64,000 nucleotides of DNA. Source: Urophycis tenuis. Taxonomy: Eukaryota; Chordata; Actinopteri; Gadiformes; Phycidae. The position numbers were made by a program, and so were the translations under genes. The notes under the pieces were generated by a model. That model saw only the letters and a program-made list of their open reading frames with translations. It did no database searches and was not told where the DNA came from. Numbering within the stretch: position 1 is the first letter of the stretch; each line of letters opens with the position of its first letter. The stretch is from contig JAXIVH010000001.1 in the NCBI GenBank assembly GCA_036785325.1, positions 4,438,880 through 4,502,879 on the forward strand. Reading direction: 5' to 3'. Positions 22,691-33,461 of this stretch are shown piece after piece.

Positions 22691-22707
22691 TCCGGCTCGA
22701 AGGACCA
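22691..22707 (-). other. Primer binding site, tRNA-Tyr type
   Basis: On the minus strand the 17 bases TGGTCCTTCGAGCCGGA directly follow the 5' LTR. They are complementary to the 3' end (including CCA) of vertebrate tRNA-Tyr, whose acceptor begins CCTTCGA. The match to tRNA-Tyr is from general knowledge of that tRNA. Confidence 0.8.
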
Positions 22708-23239
22708 TGGAGAGGAGGTTTTCAGAAATGTCTGGGCTGGCTTGAGACCATTGGGGGTGTCGGTGAGAACACAGGGTTGTCCAGTCAAAGCTTCCAAAGT
22801 TCAACGGTTTTATTTCCCATAGGTGTGAGCAGGGCTGTATGGGTGGGTGTATGTGTCAGTAGTAAGTTGGTGGGTGATATGCATGTATAGGTATGTGTGT
22901 GTGTGTCTGTGTGTCTCTGTCTGTGTGTGTGTAGGTACGTTGTGTGTGTGTGTGTGTGTGTGTGTAGGTACGTTCTGTTTGTGTGGTCTATTTCTCAGTT
23001 ACGCACACAAGGAGCTCACAGGTTTCTCCAAACAAAGGCTCAGGTTTCATTGTCTCTGAACAAAGGGAGTGAGTGTGGTCACAGGTGTGGCTTAAATAGT
23101 CTGTGGCAGGGCAGGGAGTGATTGAGTGATTGACATGGGCTAATTGGAGCTGATTGAACCGAGTGGGAAAACGAATGGGCAAATAAAGGGGCGTGGCTCT
23201 GGGTCTGTGAGGTGAGGAGGGAACACAATCTTCCAAACA
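22708..23239 (-). repeat. 5' LTR, intact
   Basis: 532 bp, beginning TGTTTGGAAG and ending CCTCCTCTCCA on the minus strand, with TG...CA ends. It contains GT microsatellites (about 22889-22970) and the unoccupied CATGTATA target that the hAT used in the other LTR. Confidence 0.88.
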
Positions 23240-23452
23240 GTGGATGTATTAAAGAAGGTGCACCCACATAATCCTGCTCATCAGGGACCTTCACTACACC
23301 ATTTTACACTTGAATTAAAAAACGAAATCATCACCATTATAATTTAATCCTCTTAATACATTGGATATTGTTATGATGGTACTGAGCATATGCTCATATT
23401 AACTGGCTGTATGAGTTTGAATATGAAAGCATTTTTAGGACAACAATCAAAT

Positions 23453-23633
23453 GGAAAATGCCTAAACTGCCACTGTTTTATTGTACTCTATATACTGTAT
23501 ATATGTATTGTAAATATTTGTCTTTTTTATATATAACCCGGCATCAGTGTAGACAGCAATGAAAGAATTTCATTGCACAGAGAAACTTGTTTTCCCTGCT
23601 GTACATGACAATAAACAGTTTGAATCTTCAACA
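23453..23633 (+). mobile_element. Short retroposon-like insertion
   Basis: These 180 bases are absent from the sister copy at 24338-24450 and so look inserted. They end AATTTCATTGCACAGAG then CCCTGCTGTACATGACAATAAACAG, like the 3' end of a LINE or SINE. Exact family unknown. Confidence 0.55.
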
Positions 23634-24075
23634 ACGATGATAATGCAATAGCACTAATGCTTTTTATTTTTCATTGGTTCTCTTTAGGTTCTCTACATTA
23701 AATACAATAATAATGGTGGGCCTAACTGAGATATAGCCTAAAATAGATTAAAACATGATCATGAGTTCCTGGAAACAAAAAAATATGAATAATAAATGGT
23801 CCTTGAATGCTAACTGAAAAGGGAGTTGTGACGGTGCCCAGTTAACCATTTACAGAAACATGCAGTGGATGATGTGAGCTGTTTACATTGTGTGGCTGTG
23901 AGAGGAATCATATTATATCAGTATTTATGTAAAGTTGAACTTCCGTCTTTAATCTCCATGCTTCCCTTTTCAGTACAAAGGACAAAGGACAACTGTCAGT
24001 AGATCATTTGAGTAAAATCAAACGGAGCATCATTGCTTTTTCTTTATTAAAGACAATCTTCTGCTTTCAAAAATT

Positions 24076-24265
24076 ATGCCTCAAAGTCTCAATGCCAAAC
24101 CAGACTCAAGATTTCAGCGAGATGCGGAGGAAGAGAGGAAAGACGGTGTCTGTGAAAACCCGGATGACACTGTGATTTACAGTGATGTGATGTTCGCTGT
24201 GTCTAAAGACCTACAGAAGCCCACAGAGGACACATTCCAAGGCAAAGATGGCAAGGCAACAACAG
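24076..24265 (+). other. Duplicate first coding exon of the lectin gene
   Basis: The frame starts at ATG 24076 and encodes 63 residues. It ends at a GT donor (ACAG then GTACAACC) in phase 1, exactly like the first exon at 26085-26286. It keeps the potential inhibitory tyrosine motif VIYSDV. Relative to the downstream copy it lacks four codons (an LTKK-like insertion). It has no private downstream exons before 26085, so it is either an alternative first exon able to splice to 26484, or a relic of a duplicated gene. The upstream 380 bp are also duplicated, so a promoter may have been copied with it. Confidence 0.75.
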
Positions 24266-24450
24266 GTACAACCAATGCAAAGACAATTTCAGATGGATGC
24301 TTTCTATTGCTTTCAATGTATAGATAGATAGACAAGTCATGCTCATATTAACTGGCTGTATGAGTTTGAATGTGGAAGCATTTTTAGGAAAATCAAATGA
24401 AAATACAATGATGATAATGCAATAGCACTAATGCTTTTTATTTTTCATAA

Positions 24451-24980
24451 TGAGTTGTATATAAACTTAAATGCAATAATCCAATTTTCATTAGTTTTTT
24501 CCAAAAAGTCCCACTATAAAGGGGACAACATTGAAGTTAAAAGTCCAAAATGAAAATGCAAGAGCACACTGCTTTTATTTGTCATAATATGAACAACATT
24601 ATTGGGATCATGAATAAAATGACAATGCAATCATTCAATTTGCAAAATCAGTGTCATTCTTCACACAAAAATGTTTATTATAATTCATTGTGGAATAGGA
24701 ATAGGAATGCAAAATCTATATGGTGCTTTTCATCATATTATTGCTCCTCACACCAAATTTGTGCAATTAATTGAGCCTAAACAACTGAACCTTGAGATTT
24801 CATTTAAAACTATATTACAAAGGTCTATGTGTGCATGGCTGTGCCATGTATTTGGTTCTTTGTAAATGTTATACTTTTTGAGATATTTGTGATTAAAAAA
24901 GCAAAAATCTCTCATAGAGATAACATTGAGCCTAGCTTTCCAATTGTTATGTTTGACTCCGCTAATTGCTTACCAGTTGT
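24451..24980. other. AT-rich intergenic or intronic DNA, nothing recognised
   Basis: Small frames here (about 60-75 codons) have no recognisable motifs. The sequence is AT-rich with no repeat termini visible. Confidence 0.5.
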
Positions 24981-24986
24981 AAACTA

Positions 24987-25110
24987 GGTGGCATAGCTCA
25001 GTGGGTAGAGTGTGTTCCACCACCAGAGGCTTGGTGGTTCGCTCCCCATCTCAACTAAGTGATTTATGATAAATAAATAATAATAAATGATAAATAAAAA
25101 ATAATAAATG
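24987..25110 (+). mobile_element. tRNA-derived SINE-like fragment
   Basis: The block has a tRNA-like head: GGTGGCATAGCTCAGTGG (box A region, TAGCTCAGTGGGTAGAG) and GGTGGTTCGCTCCCC (box B region). It is followed by an A/T-rich tail of AAATAAATAATAAATGAT repeats. The cloverleaf is imperfect, so it is a SINE or tRNA pseudogene rather than a working tRNA. Confidence 0.65.
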
Positions 25111-25690
25111 ATAAATCTAAATCAACTAAATGATTACGGGTATTCCGATGCACAAGTAATTCCTCTCCTGGATGAACATTTTTCTAGTTGAAAAATGACA
25201 CTTATTCACATTCTAACCGACGTAAATTGTTGATGCGAATTTGTTGGTTCGATTTTCTTTGTATTTCTCACTTTGTCATGTCCTTGGTTATACGGCTGAT
25301 GTAAAGGGACCTTAAGTCACCTAACCTTCACGGGTCTTTAGACTGTGGTGGAACCTTTACGGGTCTTTAGACTGTGGTGGAAATGCAGACAACATGGGGC
25401 TGAAGGAACCTTGTAGCCCCTTGTAGTTCCTGGGACTTTGACTCAAGGTGTCACCATGTCATGCTGACTTCCAAGACTGTGTACTTGTGGTGTCTAGGGT
25501 GCGTGGATCTACGCATATTCTCAGGGTTTCATATCCATCTGAAATTCTGCGTGGAAACCCCAATACGCATATCTTGTGTTTCATATCAGCGTTTCATAAT
25601 CCGGCCCTGTTTTAGCTATGCCACTCACAACGTCTGGGAGTTTAATTACATAGTTTGTTGAAAGAGGGCTGGATGTGTAAAATTTTGTTT
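25111..25690. other. Spacer before the second first exon, nothing recognised
   Basis: Contains a short direct repeat (GGGTCTTTAGACTGTGGTGG at about 25333 and 25359). No gene or element ends seen. Confidence 0.5.
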
Positions 25691-26084
25691 ATTTTTTAGG
25701 TTGTCTACATTAAATACGACAATAATGGTGGGCCTAACTGAGATATAGCCTACAATAGATTAAAACATGATTGTGAGTACCTGGGAACAAAACAATATGA
25801 GAAATAATAAATGGTCCTTGAATGCTCACTGAAAAGGGAGTTGTGACGGTGGCCAGTTAACCATTTACAGGTACATGCAGTGGATGATGTGAGCTGTTTA
25901 CATTGTGTGGCTGTGAGAGGAATAATATTATATCAGTATTTATGTAAAGTCGAACTTCCTTCTTTAATCTCCATGCTTCCCTTTTCAGTACAAAGTACAA
26001 TTGTCAGTAGATCTTTTGAGTGAAATCAAACAAAGCATCACTGCTTTTTCTTTATTGAAGACAATTTTCTGCTTTAAAAAAATT

Positions 26085-29000
26085 ATGCCTCAAATTCTCA
26101 ATGCCAAAGCAGACCTCACAAAGAAAGCAAGATTTCAGCGAGATGCAGAGGAGGAGATGAAAGATGGTGTGTGGGAAAACCCGGACGACACTGTGATTTA
26201 CAGCAATGTGATGGTTGCTGTGCCTAAAGACCTACAGAAGCCCACAGATGACACATTCCAAGACAAAGATGACAAAGCAACAACAGGTACAACCAATTCA
26301 AATACAATTTCAGATGGATGCTTTCTATTGCTTACAATATATAGATAGACAAGACAAGACATGCAACACACTGTGAACTTAAATATAATTCACACAAAGA
26401 ACCCTGTCAGACCTAACTGCACGAAATGTAAAATTTGATTAAGTGACGACTATGGGCTTTCTTGAACTGGGCTGTGGGTTTAGAAAAGAGGAACCCATGC
26501 AGAACTGTTGCAGTCTGTCTGGGCCTACTGACTTTGCTGCTATTGGCTGGAATCACTGGCCTGGGGATCCACTGTGAGTATAAATCTACAAGTTACCTAG
26601 ACTCAATCCATCAGCTGCAATGGTATGTACCAATGTGATAGTAACAGATCTGTACATTTCTATGGACAGATTTCCAAGATAAGACTGACTGGGGGGTGGA
26701 AAGAGGCCGTCTATTGCAAGGGAAGGCCAATCTGAGCTCTGAAAACTACAACCTTACCCAAAGGATCTCTCAGTCAGAGGAGGAAAGTGCTCACTTAAAG
26801 GCTGTCAACAGCAACATCACCAAACAAAGAGATGAACTACAGAAGATGCTTGATGGTGAGGGACTTATCTAGTAGGCCATGTATTTCTTCTGTTTTAGTC
26901 CTTCATACAAAACCATATTTTATTGAAAACTCTAATAAAAATGTATATATATGAATTCATTGATATATATCAATTCATTATTGTTCTGAAAGAGTTGTTT
27001 GTTGTTGTGATTACCCTTGTGTCAGCAAACAGTGTGTTTCTACTCTTTAACAAGTTGTCTCTGTCCCTTTGTGATGTGTGTCACAATGTCTCTCTTTGTG
27101 TGTCACAAAGAGAGAGACTGCTGTCTTCAGAACTGGAAGATGTTTCACAACCACTGTTACTTTGTCTCCACCTCAACTAAAACCTGGAGTGAGAGTGAGA
27201 AGGATTGTGAGAGTCGGCAAGCGTACCTGGTGACCATAACAAGTGATGCAGAACAGGTGGGAGCTTCTCATTTATCAGACCAGTTCTGTGGAAGGGTTTT
27301 TGGAGGCATGAGCTCAGTGCATGAAAGTTATCTTACAGTCCAAAAGTTTAATAACACAAATTCAAGTGTTTCAACTGAAATTAACTCCACTCTGTTGGTT
27401 CATTCAAATATCAACCATTTGAGTCAGTACTGCAGGGCCGGGGAAGAAAGAAGAATATGAGACCAGTCCAAACTGAATAGTCACTTACCACACCCTGGTC
27501 TAAGAGTGCTTGACTTCACCAATATCATACCACAACACCAATGGACCTGCATGTGTTCAGAAACTCAACTGGACTCAACATGTTAACTCCTGCAGGCAGG
27601 AGCTCAGCCGGCACTCCATCTGAGCTCTATGGGAGGCGTCTGTGCTGCCCTGCCAACACCTGTGGTGTCCACCTGAGATGTTGATCTAGAGAGATAGTCA
27701 TTTACTGTCCTCAAAGACAATGGGCTGCATGTTTAGACACAAAGTACACAGTACATTGACACAGTGACACAGTACACAAGAGGTAACAATACAATACAAC
27801 ACAAGACAGACACATTAAAAAGAGGGTTCTGGGCTTTTTACTGGGGTGTGTCATTATTGAGAACAGGGACGGCAGAAGAAACAGCACTTTTATTGAAACG
27901 GGCCTCGTGATGTTCTGATGTTTATCTGGGGAAAGGGCGCTCTCTAGTGGTGACTCCTGATGTAATGTTTATTTTGTACTACCAGTGTTGCCATAGTTTT
28001 GAAAAAAGACAGTGGTAAAGTAAACGGTCACATATTTGTCTTACTTGACTTGTTTGGCCAGAAAAATGTTTACCTTTTTGCAGTGATTTCCTGGGTAGAG
28101 CGTGGAAAAGATACAAGCTTCAATCAATCAGTCTTGAGTCTGGGGGGGAGGTAGGGGGGAGGTGCTGGTGGAGAGGGTACTCTGGGTCATGTGAGATGAG
28201 GTGGGCCTCACAGGTAACAATACAGGTGATACAGTCTGATAGCTTGGGAATAGTGAGTCCAGGTCCTCTACTTTTAGATTTTGAAAAACCTATTTCTATT
28301 TACTACTGTGATGACCTATTTCTATTCAGTACTACTGACTTCCTCACCAACAGACCACAGTACATGAGGCTCCATCACTGTGTGTCTGACGTGGTGCTCT
28401 GCAGCACAGGTGCCCCTCAGGGTACGGTGCTCTCCCCCTTCCATGTGAATGATATCCCGCATTTGGCAGTCATGGTAAGATACTGCGATTCATCTGTGAG
28501 AGAGGAGCTCTGCTGCTTGAAGCCCGTGCCTGACACAACAAAAGGTGAAGACGTAGCCAAGGCGGTAATTGAACATTATGAGGAATGAGGGATTAACATC
28601 AGGAAAGTGTTTGCAGTGACAACAGACGGCACACCCGCCATGGTTGGGAGACAAAAGGGAGCTGTCAAACTGATTGAAGAAAAGATCGGCCACCCCATCA
28701 TGACGCTCCACTGCATAATACACCAAGAAAACCTGTGTGCAAAATGTCAAATTCAGATCTTAATGAAGATACAAGCTTCAATCAATCAGTCCTGAGTCTG
28801 CGGGGGAGGTAGGGGGGCGAGGTGCCTGTGGAGAGGGTGCTCTGCGTCATGTGAGATGAGGTGGGCCTCACAGGTCGCTACGGTGGCAAAGGTGTCAAAC
28901 TTCATAGTTAAACGATCTGCGCTGACACACCGGCAGTTTCGATTCCTGCTTGAGGAGATGGACAGCGCATACACAGATCTCCCTCTGCATTCAGCAGTGA

Positions 29001-31182
29001 GATGGCTGAGCTGCGGAAAAGTTTTGGAGTGATTGGTCAGCTGCTTTGATGCTATCAAGGCCTTTCTGGCTGAGAAGGGCCAAAATTATCCACAACTGGA
29101 GGACGAGAAGTGGATTGTGAAACTTGTGTTTCTCGCGGACATTACGGGACACCGAAATGAGCTCAATCTCAGACTGCAAGGTGCAGGACAAACATGTTTT
29201 GGACATGTAGGAGACATGGACGGGTTTTGTCGGTAAGCTGGCAGTATTCAAAAATGACATTGCTTCCTCCACTTTCCGCTGCTTCCGACACTTGAGAGAA
29301 TTGTCCTCCCAGTGCAACATTAGCACCGCTGAAATAGCCGCATACATGGGCGAGCTGGAGTCGGAGTTCACAACCCGCTTTGGGGATTTTGAAAGATACG
29401 GACCAATGTTTTCCTTCTTGATCAAGCCTGACAGCTTTGATGGACATGACTTGGATGCATCTCTGATAGACTGGATGGATATACAGGACATGGAGATGCA
29501 GCTGATAGAGCTGAAGAGCTCAACACTGTGGGTGACAAAGTTTGCAGAGCTCCGAAAACAATTAGAAACCAAAGCTGTGCAATATCACAGAGCCTGCATC
29601 CTCACATGCTGGACATCTGCACCAGAGAAGTTAAGCTGTCTCCAGAACATTGCACTGGCTCTCTTGTCAGTCTTCGGGTCAACATACCTTTGTGAGCAGG
29701 TATTCTCACACATGAAAAATGTGCTCAGCCCCACTCGCAGTCATTTAAGGATGGACCACTCTGAGGCATGTTTACAACTAAAAGTGACAAACTACAAGCC
29801 CCAGATAACAGAGCTCAGCCAAGCAAAGTAGGGCCAGGGATCACACTGACTAGTAGGCATCTGTGAATTTGTTTTAGCCTCAGCCCACACTTATTTTTTA
29901 GTTAAACATGTTGCTGGTTGCCCATGTCTTTAAAATGTTGTCGCTGTTTTGTTCTGATATAATAGTTGTTTTTTTGATGCACCACAGTCTCCATTTCCAC
30001 CCAGTGGAATGGAGACTGTGGTGCATCAAAAAAATGTTTTAATGTTTTAAACCAGGTTCTGAAAACAAAGCAGTGTTTTGAAAGTAAATCCAGGCCCCTC
30101 TTGTGAATAATGGGAACATATCTTTGAAATGTGATTTAATGTGGCCTATGGAAAGAATAAAATTCCAGCTATGTTGGAAATGACAAATGTTATTGTATTT
30201 TGTGTCAAATTTTAATATTATACTATTGTTGATACTGGCACACTTGACAAAAAAAAATCAAATTGGCACTCGATGTCACAAAGGTTGCCGACCCCTGCAA
30301 TGTATCATGTTCACTTTACCGTTTGTTATCTGTACAATATCCTCAAGTACTTGTTTTGCACATTTTCTGTTGTTGTCTGTTTGTTTGTTTGTTTTTGTTT
30401 ATTGTGTAGGTTTTAAGATACTCTGTCTGATCGTTGTAGTGTTTGCCCCTTTCTACTTCAATTTCTGTGTACTACACCTTTCTGCTGCTTTGATATGGAT
30501 ATTTCCCTGCTGTGGGATGAATAAAGTATAATCTAATCTAATCTAATGAGCATGTTTACACATGCTTACACAGGTAATGTTTCTGTGTGACACACAGGAT
30601 TATATTAAAGGACTGAAGGAGAGAGTATGGATCGGTCTGAAGAGGGATGGGAATGGGAACAACTGGAAATGGGTCGACGACTCACCACTAACCACAGGGT
30701 AAAACAAACACTTGTTTCATATTTGACTGGTATCCAATCTAGTTCTTAATAGACCCTCTTTCACAGAGGTGTGGTTGTAGGACTAACACACCCTCATAAC
30801 AATAATGATGGGTCTGCTCCTTTTATGTACCAGGGCATGGTCAGTAGACTTATCTTCACTAGTTTTTCCTTCCACCACGCCTCTGTAAAACTATCTATTG
30901 TGGGGGTTGAAGAGGAAATGGGTTGTTCTGGTGTATGAACTCCCAGGATATGTGGATGTGAAATTATTTATTTATTAGTTATTTGTTACTTATAGTCCTG
31001 GCTTAGTAAATGTGAATGGTTTCTGAAAATGTTATGCCTTCTGCAGGTACTGGGCACCTCATCAACCTGATAACTTTGAGAACATTGAGGACTGTGTAGA
31101 GATCTATCATGAATCTTCATTCATGTGGAATGATTTGCCCTGTGGTAAAACCAGCAAATGGATCTGTGAAATGGAAAAGTAA
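26085..31182 (+). CDS. Type II C-type lectin receptor, six exons
   Basis: Exons 26085-26286, 26484-26573, 26670-26855, 27111-27256, 30598-30698 and 31047-31182 all have AG/GT borders, keep phase, and sum to 861 nt (286 residues plus stop). The product is an integral membrane receptor. Residues 1-67 are cytoplasmic with a potential ITIM, VIYSNV. Residues about 75-98 are a Leu-rich membrane segment (AVCLGLLTLLLLAGITGL). Residues 98-159 form a polar stalk with three N-glycosylation sites (NLS, NLT, NIT). Residues 160-286 are the C-type lectin domain: CCLQNWKMFHNHCYF, WIGL, the QPD calcium/sugar motif (galactose-type in the family), the WND motif and the closing cysteines. This suits CD209/CLEC4/NK-receptor-like immune lectins of fish; the exact orthologue is not decidable. 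An extra first exon lies 2 kb upstream. Intron 4 (3.3 kb) is swollen by mobile elements. A weak point is the exon 4 acceptor (CACAAAG), which has a poor pyrimidine tract. Confidence 0.88.
27257..28100. other. Start of lectin intron 4, little recognised
   Basis: Intronic. It includes GGGTTTTTGGAGGCATGAGC (within 27291-27328), which recurs at 38767-38804. No coding or element termini could be supported in the rest. Confidence 0.5.
28107..28205 (+). repeat. Short dispersed repeat, copy 1
   Basis: About 100 bp starting GATACAAGCTTCAATCAATC and ending GGTGGGCCTCACAG. It recurs at 28768-28874 inside the hAT pseudogene. It contains a G-rich stretch. Confidence 0.75.
28206..28465 (+). pseudogene. 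LINE reverse transcriptase fragment
   Basis: The translation contains TDFLTNRPQYMRL and CSTGAPQGTVLSPF. These match the palm region of CR1/L2/Rex-type non-LTR reverse transcriptases (GAPQGTVLSP is diagnostic). Only about 60 residues survive. Confidence 0.75.
28768..28874 (+). repeat. Short dispersed repeat, copy 2, inside the hAT remnant
   Basis: About 100 bp closely matching 28107-28205. It interrupts the transposase between the codons for SNSDLNE-like text and VATVAKVSN-like text. Confidence 0.75.
29969..30034. repeat. Near-perfect 31-bp inverted repeat
   Basis: The left arm GATGCACCACAGTCTCCATT and the right arm AATGGAGACTGTGGTGCATC, extended by T7 and A7, pair around a 3-4 base loop with a single-base indel. 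It lies after the hAT stop codon and before the element tip. Confidence 0.85.
30306..30546 (+). mobile_element. LINE 3'-end fragment with (TAATC)n tail
   Basis: The end of this block reads CTGTGGGATGAATAAAGTAT followed by three to four ATCTA/TAATC repeats, a tail style typical of 5'-truncated teleost LINEs. No coding. Confidence 0.6.
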
Positions 31183-32279
31183 TACATCTCTGATGCCATT
31201 ACAGTACATTAACCTGTTTGTATGTTTTTTTCACTCTGCCTCACACCACGAATATAAATAACTTGTGACTAGTTGAGTCTGACCTCAAGACATTGATGCA
31301 TATAGCATACATGTGTTTTTCTTGGACTAACAAGGTTAAAGCTAACAGCTACCTGCAGTTATTAATCTACATGGCTGTATTGCTACATTTTGGATATTAA
31401 GAGTAGCAAAATATTGTTCAACTTCTATCTTTTCATCCATCCAGTCACCTCAATCAAGATGATTTCTTTAGTTATTTCAAAAAGTCAAAGGCAACTATTT
31501 GAGTCACCATCACATTTACACACAAAATAAAGGTATGGCCTGAGTAGAGGTTAATTCAGGACACACTGGTCAAGATCAATGTAAAAGTAGTAGTAGATTT
31601 AATATCAATCACTTTGAAATCTTCAATGTTTATCCGTGAAGTTGAAGTGTTTTGAATTAATTGAACATTTGGCACATGCTAGGACATTTCGTCCACGATT
31701 TATCAAACTAGAAGATACAAACCAAATAATGTGAGGCCTTATGTTTCTGAAGCCATATTCCATTGTGTACACATGATATTCATTTGTGTGGATGCACATT
31801 CATGATTCTTTTTTTCTGGAGTAAAACATGATGTGCAGCAGCAGTACAGGATGTTTAGAAATGCCCAAATATAAGCAGACACAGCTGAAAGGTATGTGGA
31901 TGATTGGGGAGTCTCTGGTGAGTCCTGAGGAGAGCCCCCCTTTCTGGCCAGAAGGAAGACTGGCCAGATGCCTTACACATGTTGTTACCCCACCACTGGT
32001 ATTACACACCACCAATCAGGTGGATCCTCCTCTATGTCAATACAATAATACTTCTTTCAATGCACCCCCTAATGAAGCAAAAGTGCAATAGAAATACAAT
32101 AATAATAAAAACAACAAAAACAATAATAATAACATTATTATTGTTGTTGTTGTTGTTGTTGTTAATAATAATAAGATTAACAATATTAATAATAATAATA
32201 ATAATTAAGAGTTAGAGGTGCATCATAGTACATCTACATTGTTAACACTAAGTAAAAAAGGCTCCTACTTGGATCTTCT
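31183..32279. other. Lectin 3' UTR and downstream spacer
   Basis: Follows the lectin stop codon. Frames of 70-87 codons around 31800-32090 have no recognisable motif. A low-complexity AAT/AAC/GTT stretch occupies about 32089-32208. Confidence 0.55.
31526..31531 (+). promoter_or_regulatory. Candidate polyadenylation signal of the lectin gene
   Basis: The first canonical AATAAA hexamer after the lectin stop codon, about 345 nt downstream. Confidence 0.45.
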
Positions 32280-32514
32280 CAGATGACAGTTCAAGTTCAA
32301 GTAACTTTATTGACCAGTGTGCTACATGGTAGGCATATAGCACAGATGAAATTGTAGTCCTCTCAGACCTGCGGTGCACAATGAACAAAATGATCAATCA
32401 GACAAACAGACATTGTACAGACAACACAAAAATATGAAAAAGTACGAAATACAAAATACAAAAGTGAAAGTGAGGTAGTGCGTTGTACTAGTGCAAAAAA
32501 AAAAAAAAAAATAA

Positions 32515-32577
<63 letters not shown>

Positions 32578-32944
32578 TATATATATATATATATATATAC
32601 CGCCTGAGCCTGCCTGTTCTGGCCCGGAGACTCCGTAGTCTCCTACCTGACGGCAGAAGGCTGAAGATACTGTGGGATGGGTGGGTGGGGTCATCTGCAA
32701 TCCTGATGGCTTTGCTGGTGAGGCGGGTGGTGTAAATGTCCAGTAGGGGGGAGGGGGGGGGGGGGGAGACACTGATGATCCTCTCAGCTGCTCTCACTAT
32801 GCTCTGCAGAGTCTTGTGGCAGGACACGGTGCCACACAGTGATGCAGCTGGTCAGGAGGCTCTCGATGGTGCCTCTGTAGAATGTGTGCATGATGGTGGA
32901 TGAGGCCCCAGCTCTTCTCAGTTTGCGGAGGAAGTACAGGCGTT
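32280..32944 (-). pseudogene. LINE (CR1/L2/Rex-like), 3' part
   Basis: On the minus strand this continues the LINE at 37632-38342 after removal of the Gypsy element. It reads RLYFLRKLRRAG then IESLLTSCITVW, RAAERIIS and SLLPSGRRLRSLRART, the C-terminal signature of teleost LINE reverse transcriptase polyproteins. It is interrupted by a frameshift and an (AT)n tract, followed by about 200 bp of 3' untranslated sequence beginning at its end with CAAGTTCAAGTAACTTTATT on the plus strand. Confidence 0.82.
32516..32600. repeat. (AT)n microsatellite
   Basis: An AT dinucleotide tract of about 80 bases with one GTAC interruption, preceded by a poly-A run, in the 3' part of the LINE. A poly-G tract lies near 32750-32766. 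Confidence 0.95.
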
Positions 32945-32949
32945 GTTGG

Positions 32950-33111
32950 TGTAACATGTACCGTTCATGTCATATGTATATAGATCCAGACAGAAGCCAA
33001 CTAGTAGTCCGTAGTTCACTTTATTAACTATCAACTCAACTTGTTTACTTCCTGTATGTCCGTCCCCTAATATATTCCCTATACAACAGGTACCCATCTG
33101 CTCTCGCTACA
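32950..33111 (-). repeat. Gypsy 3' LTR
   Basis: 162 bp, the downstream LTR with respect to the minus-strand coding sense. Confidence 0.93.
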
Positions 33112-33124
33112 TCTCCCCCCTTTA
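33112..33124 (-). other. Polypurine tract
   Basis: On the minus strand TAAAGGGGGGAGA lies immediately before the 3' LTR, the expected place for plus-strand DNA priming. Confidence 0.8.
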
Positions 33125-33461
33125 GTTACTTGTCCGATTCTTAAAATAACTTCTTTTGTTTTTACTGTACCTGTAAATAAACTTGACCAGTATAACATAT
33201 TGACATATTAAACCATTAAACATTCAAGTCCCCAGCATTACTTTTCCTTTCCTGTTTTTTTTTCTTCAGTAGTGCATAACATCTCCTGTAAACATTAAAC
33301 ATACAGTAGAACACATAATAATTTTCCATTAAGAAATTCTTTCTTTTTTTTTTTCAAAACATAACTCTTTCTTCTCTAGGGGTCGGGGTGGACTACCCTG
33401 GTCCCCAAGCTGTGCAGGGTTTATTCTGCCCTGTGAACTAAACCACAGCTTTCTAGCTAGT

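Larger units (their letters stand above)
5971..23239 (-). mobile_element. BEL/Pao-like LTR retrotransposon, gag only, interrupted
   Basis: Two direct LTR copies, at 22708-23239 (5' LTR) and 5971-6154 plus 20255-20637 (3' LTR), bound an internal region at 20638-22707. A 5-bp duplication GTGGA flanks the whole (5966-5970 and 23240-23244). A tRNA-Tyr-type primer site abuts the 5' LTR. The internal region holds a gag-like gene with a CCHC-like cysteine/histidine cluster resembling BEL/Pao gag, but no protease, reverse transcriptase or integrase, so this copy was non-autonomous. The 3' LTR was later split by the 14.1-kb hAT. The BEL/Pao label rests on gag motifs alone and a related Gypsy origin is not excluded. 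Confidence 0.8.
23388..24450. repeat. Local duplication around the lectin first exons
   Basis: Sequence at 23388-23452 plus 23634-23683 (GCTCATATTAACTGGCTG to CTTTTTATTTTTCAT) recurs at 24338-24450. The following 650 bp (23684-24335), including an exon, recurs at 25691-26350. The locus thus contains a tandem duplication of roughly 1-2 kb. Confidence 0.8.
28469..30297 (+). pseudogene. GTF2IRD2-like hAT (Charlie-type) transposase remnant
   Basis: Coding fragments in order read DSSVREELCCLKPVPDTTKG, FAVTTDGTPAMVGRQKGAV, TLHCIIHQENLCAK, then after a 107-bp insertion RFLLEEMDSAYTDLPLHSAV, FLADITGHRNELNLRLQG, and a longer intact piece (29292-29831) ending FGSTYLCEQVFSHMKNVLSP, the hAT C-terminal dimerisation motif. 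Stops and frameshifts break it at several points. The catalytic-core N-terminus is missing. The right terminus is recognisable: GGTTGCCGACCCCTG ending at 30297 is the complement of the hAT/Charlie tip CAGGGGTCGGCAACC. The left terminus and the target duplication partner of CAATGTAT were not found, so the left side is deleted. It lies in lectin intron 4. Confidence 0.85.

Noticed and set aside
24987..25053. Functional tRNA gene
   Set aside because: Box A and B are present but the arms do not pair well and an AT-rich SINE-like tail follows.
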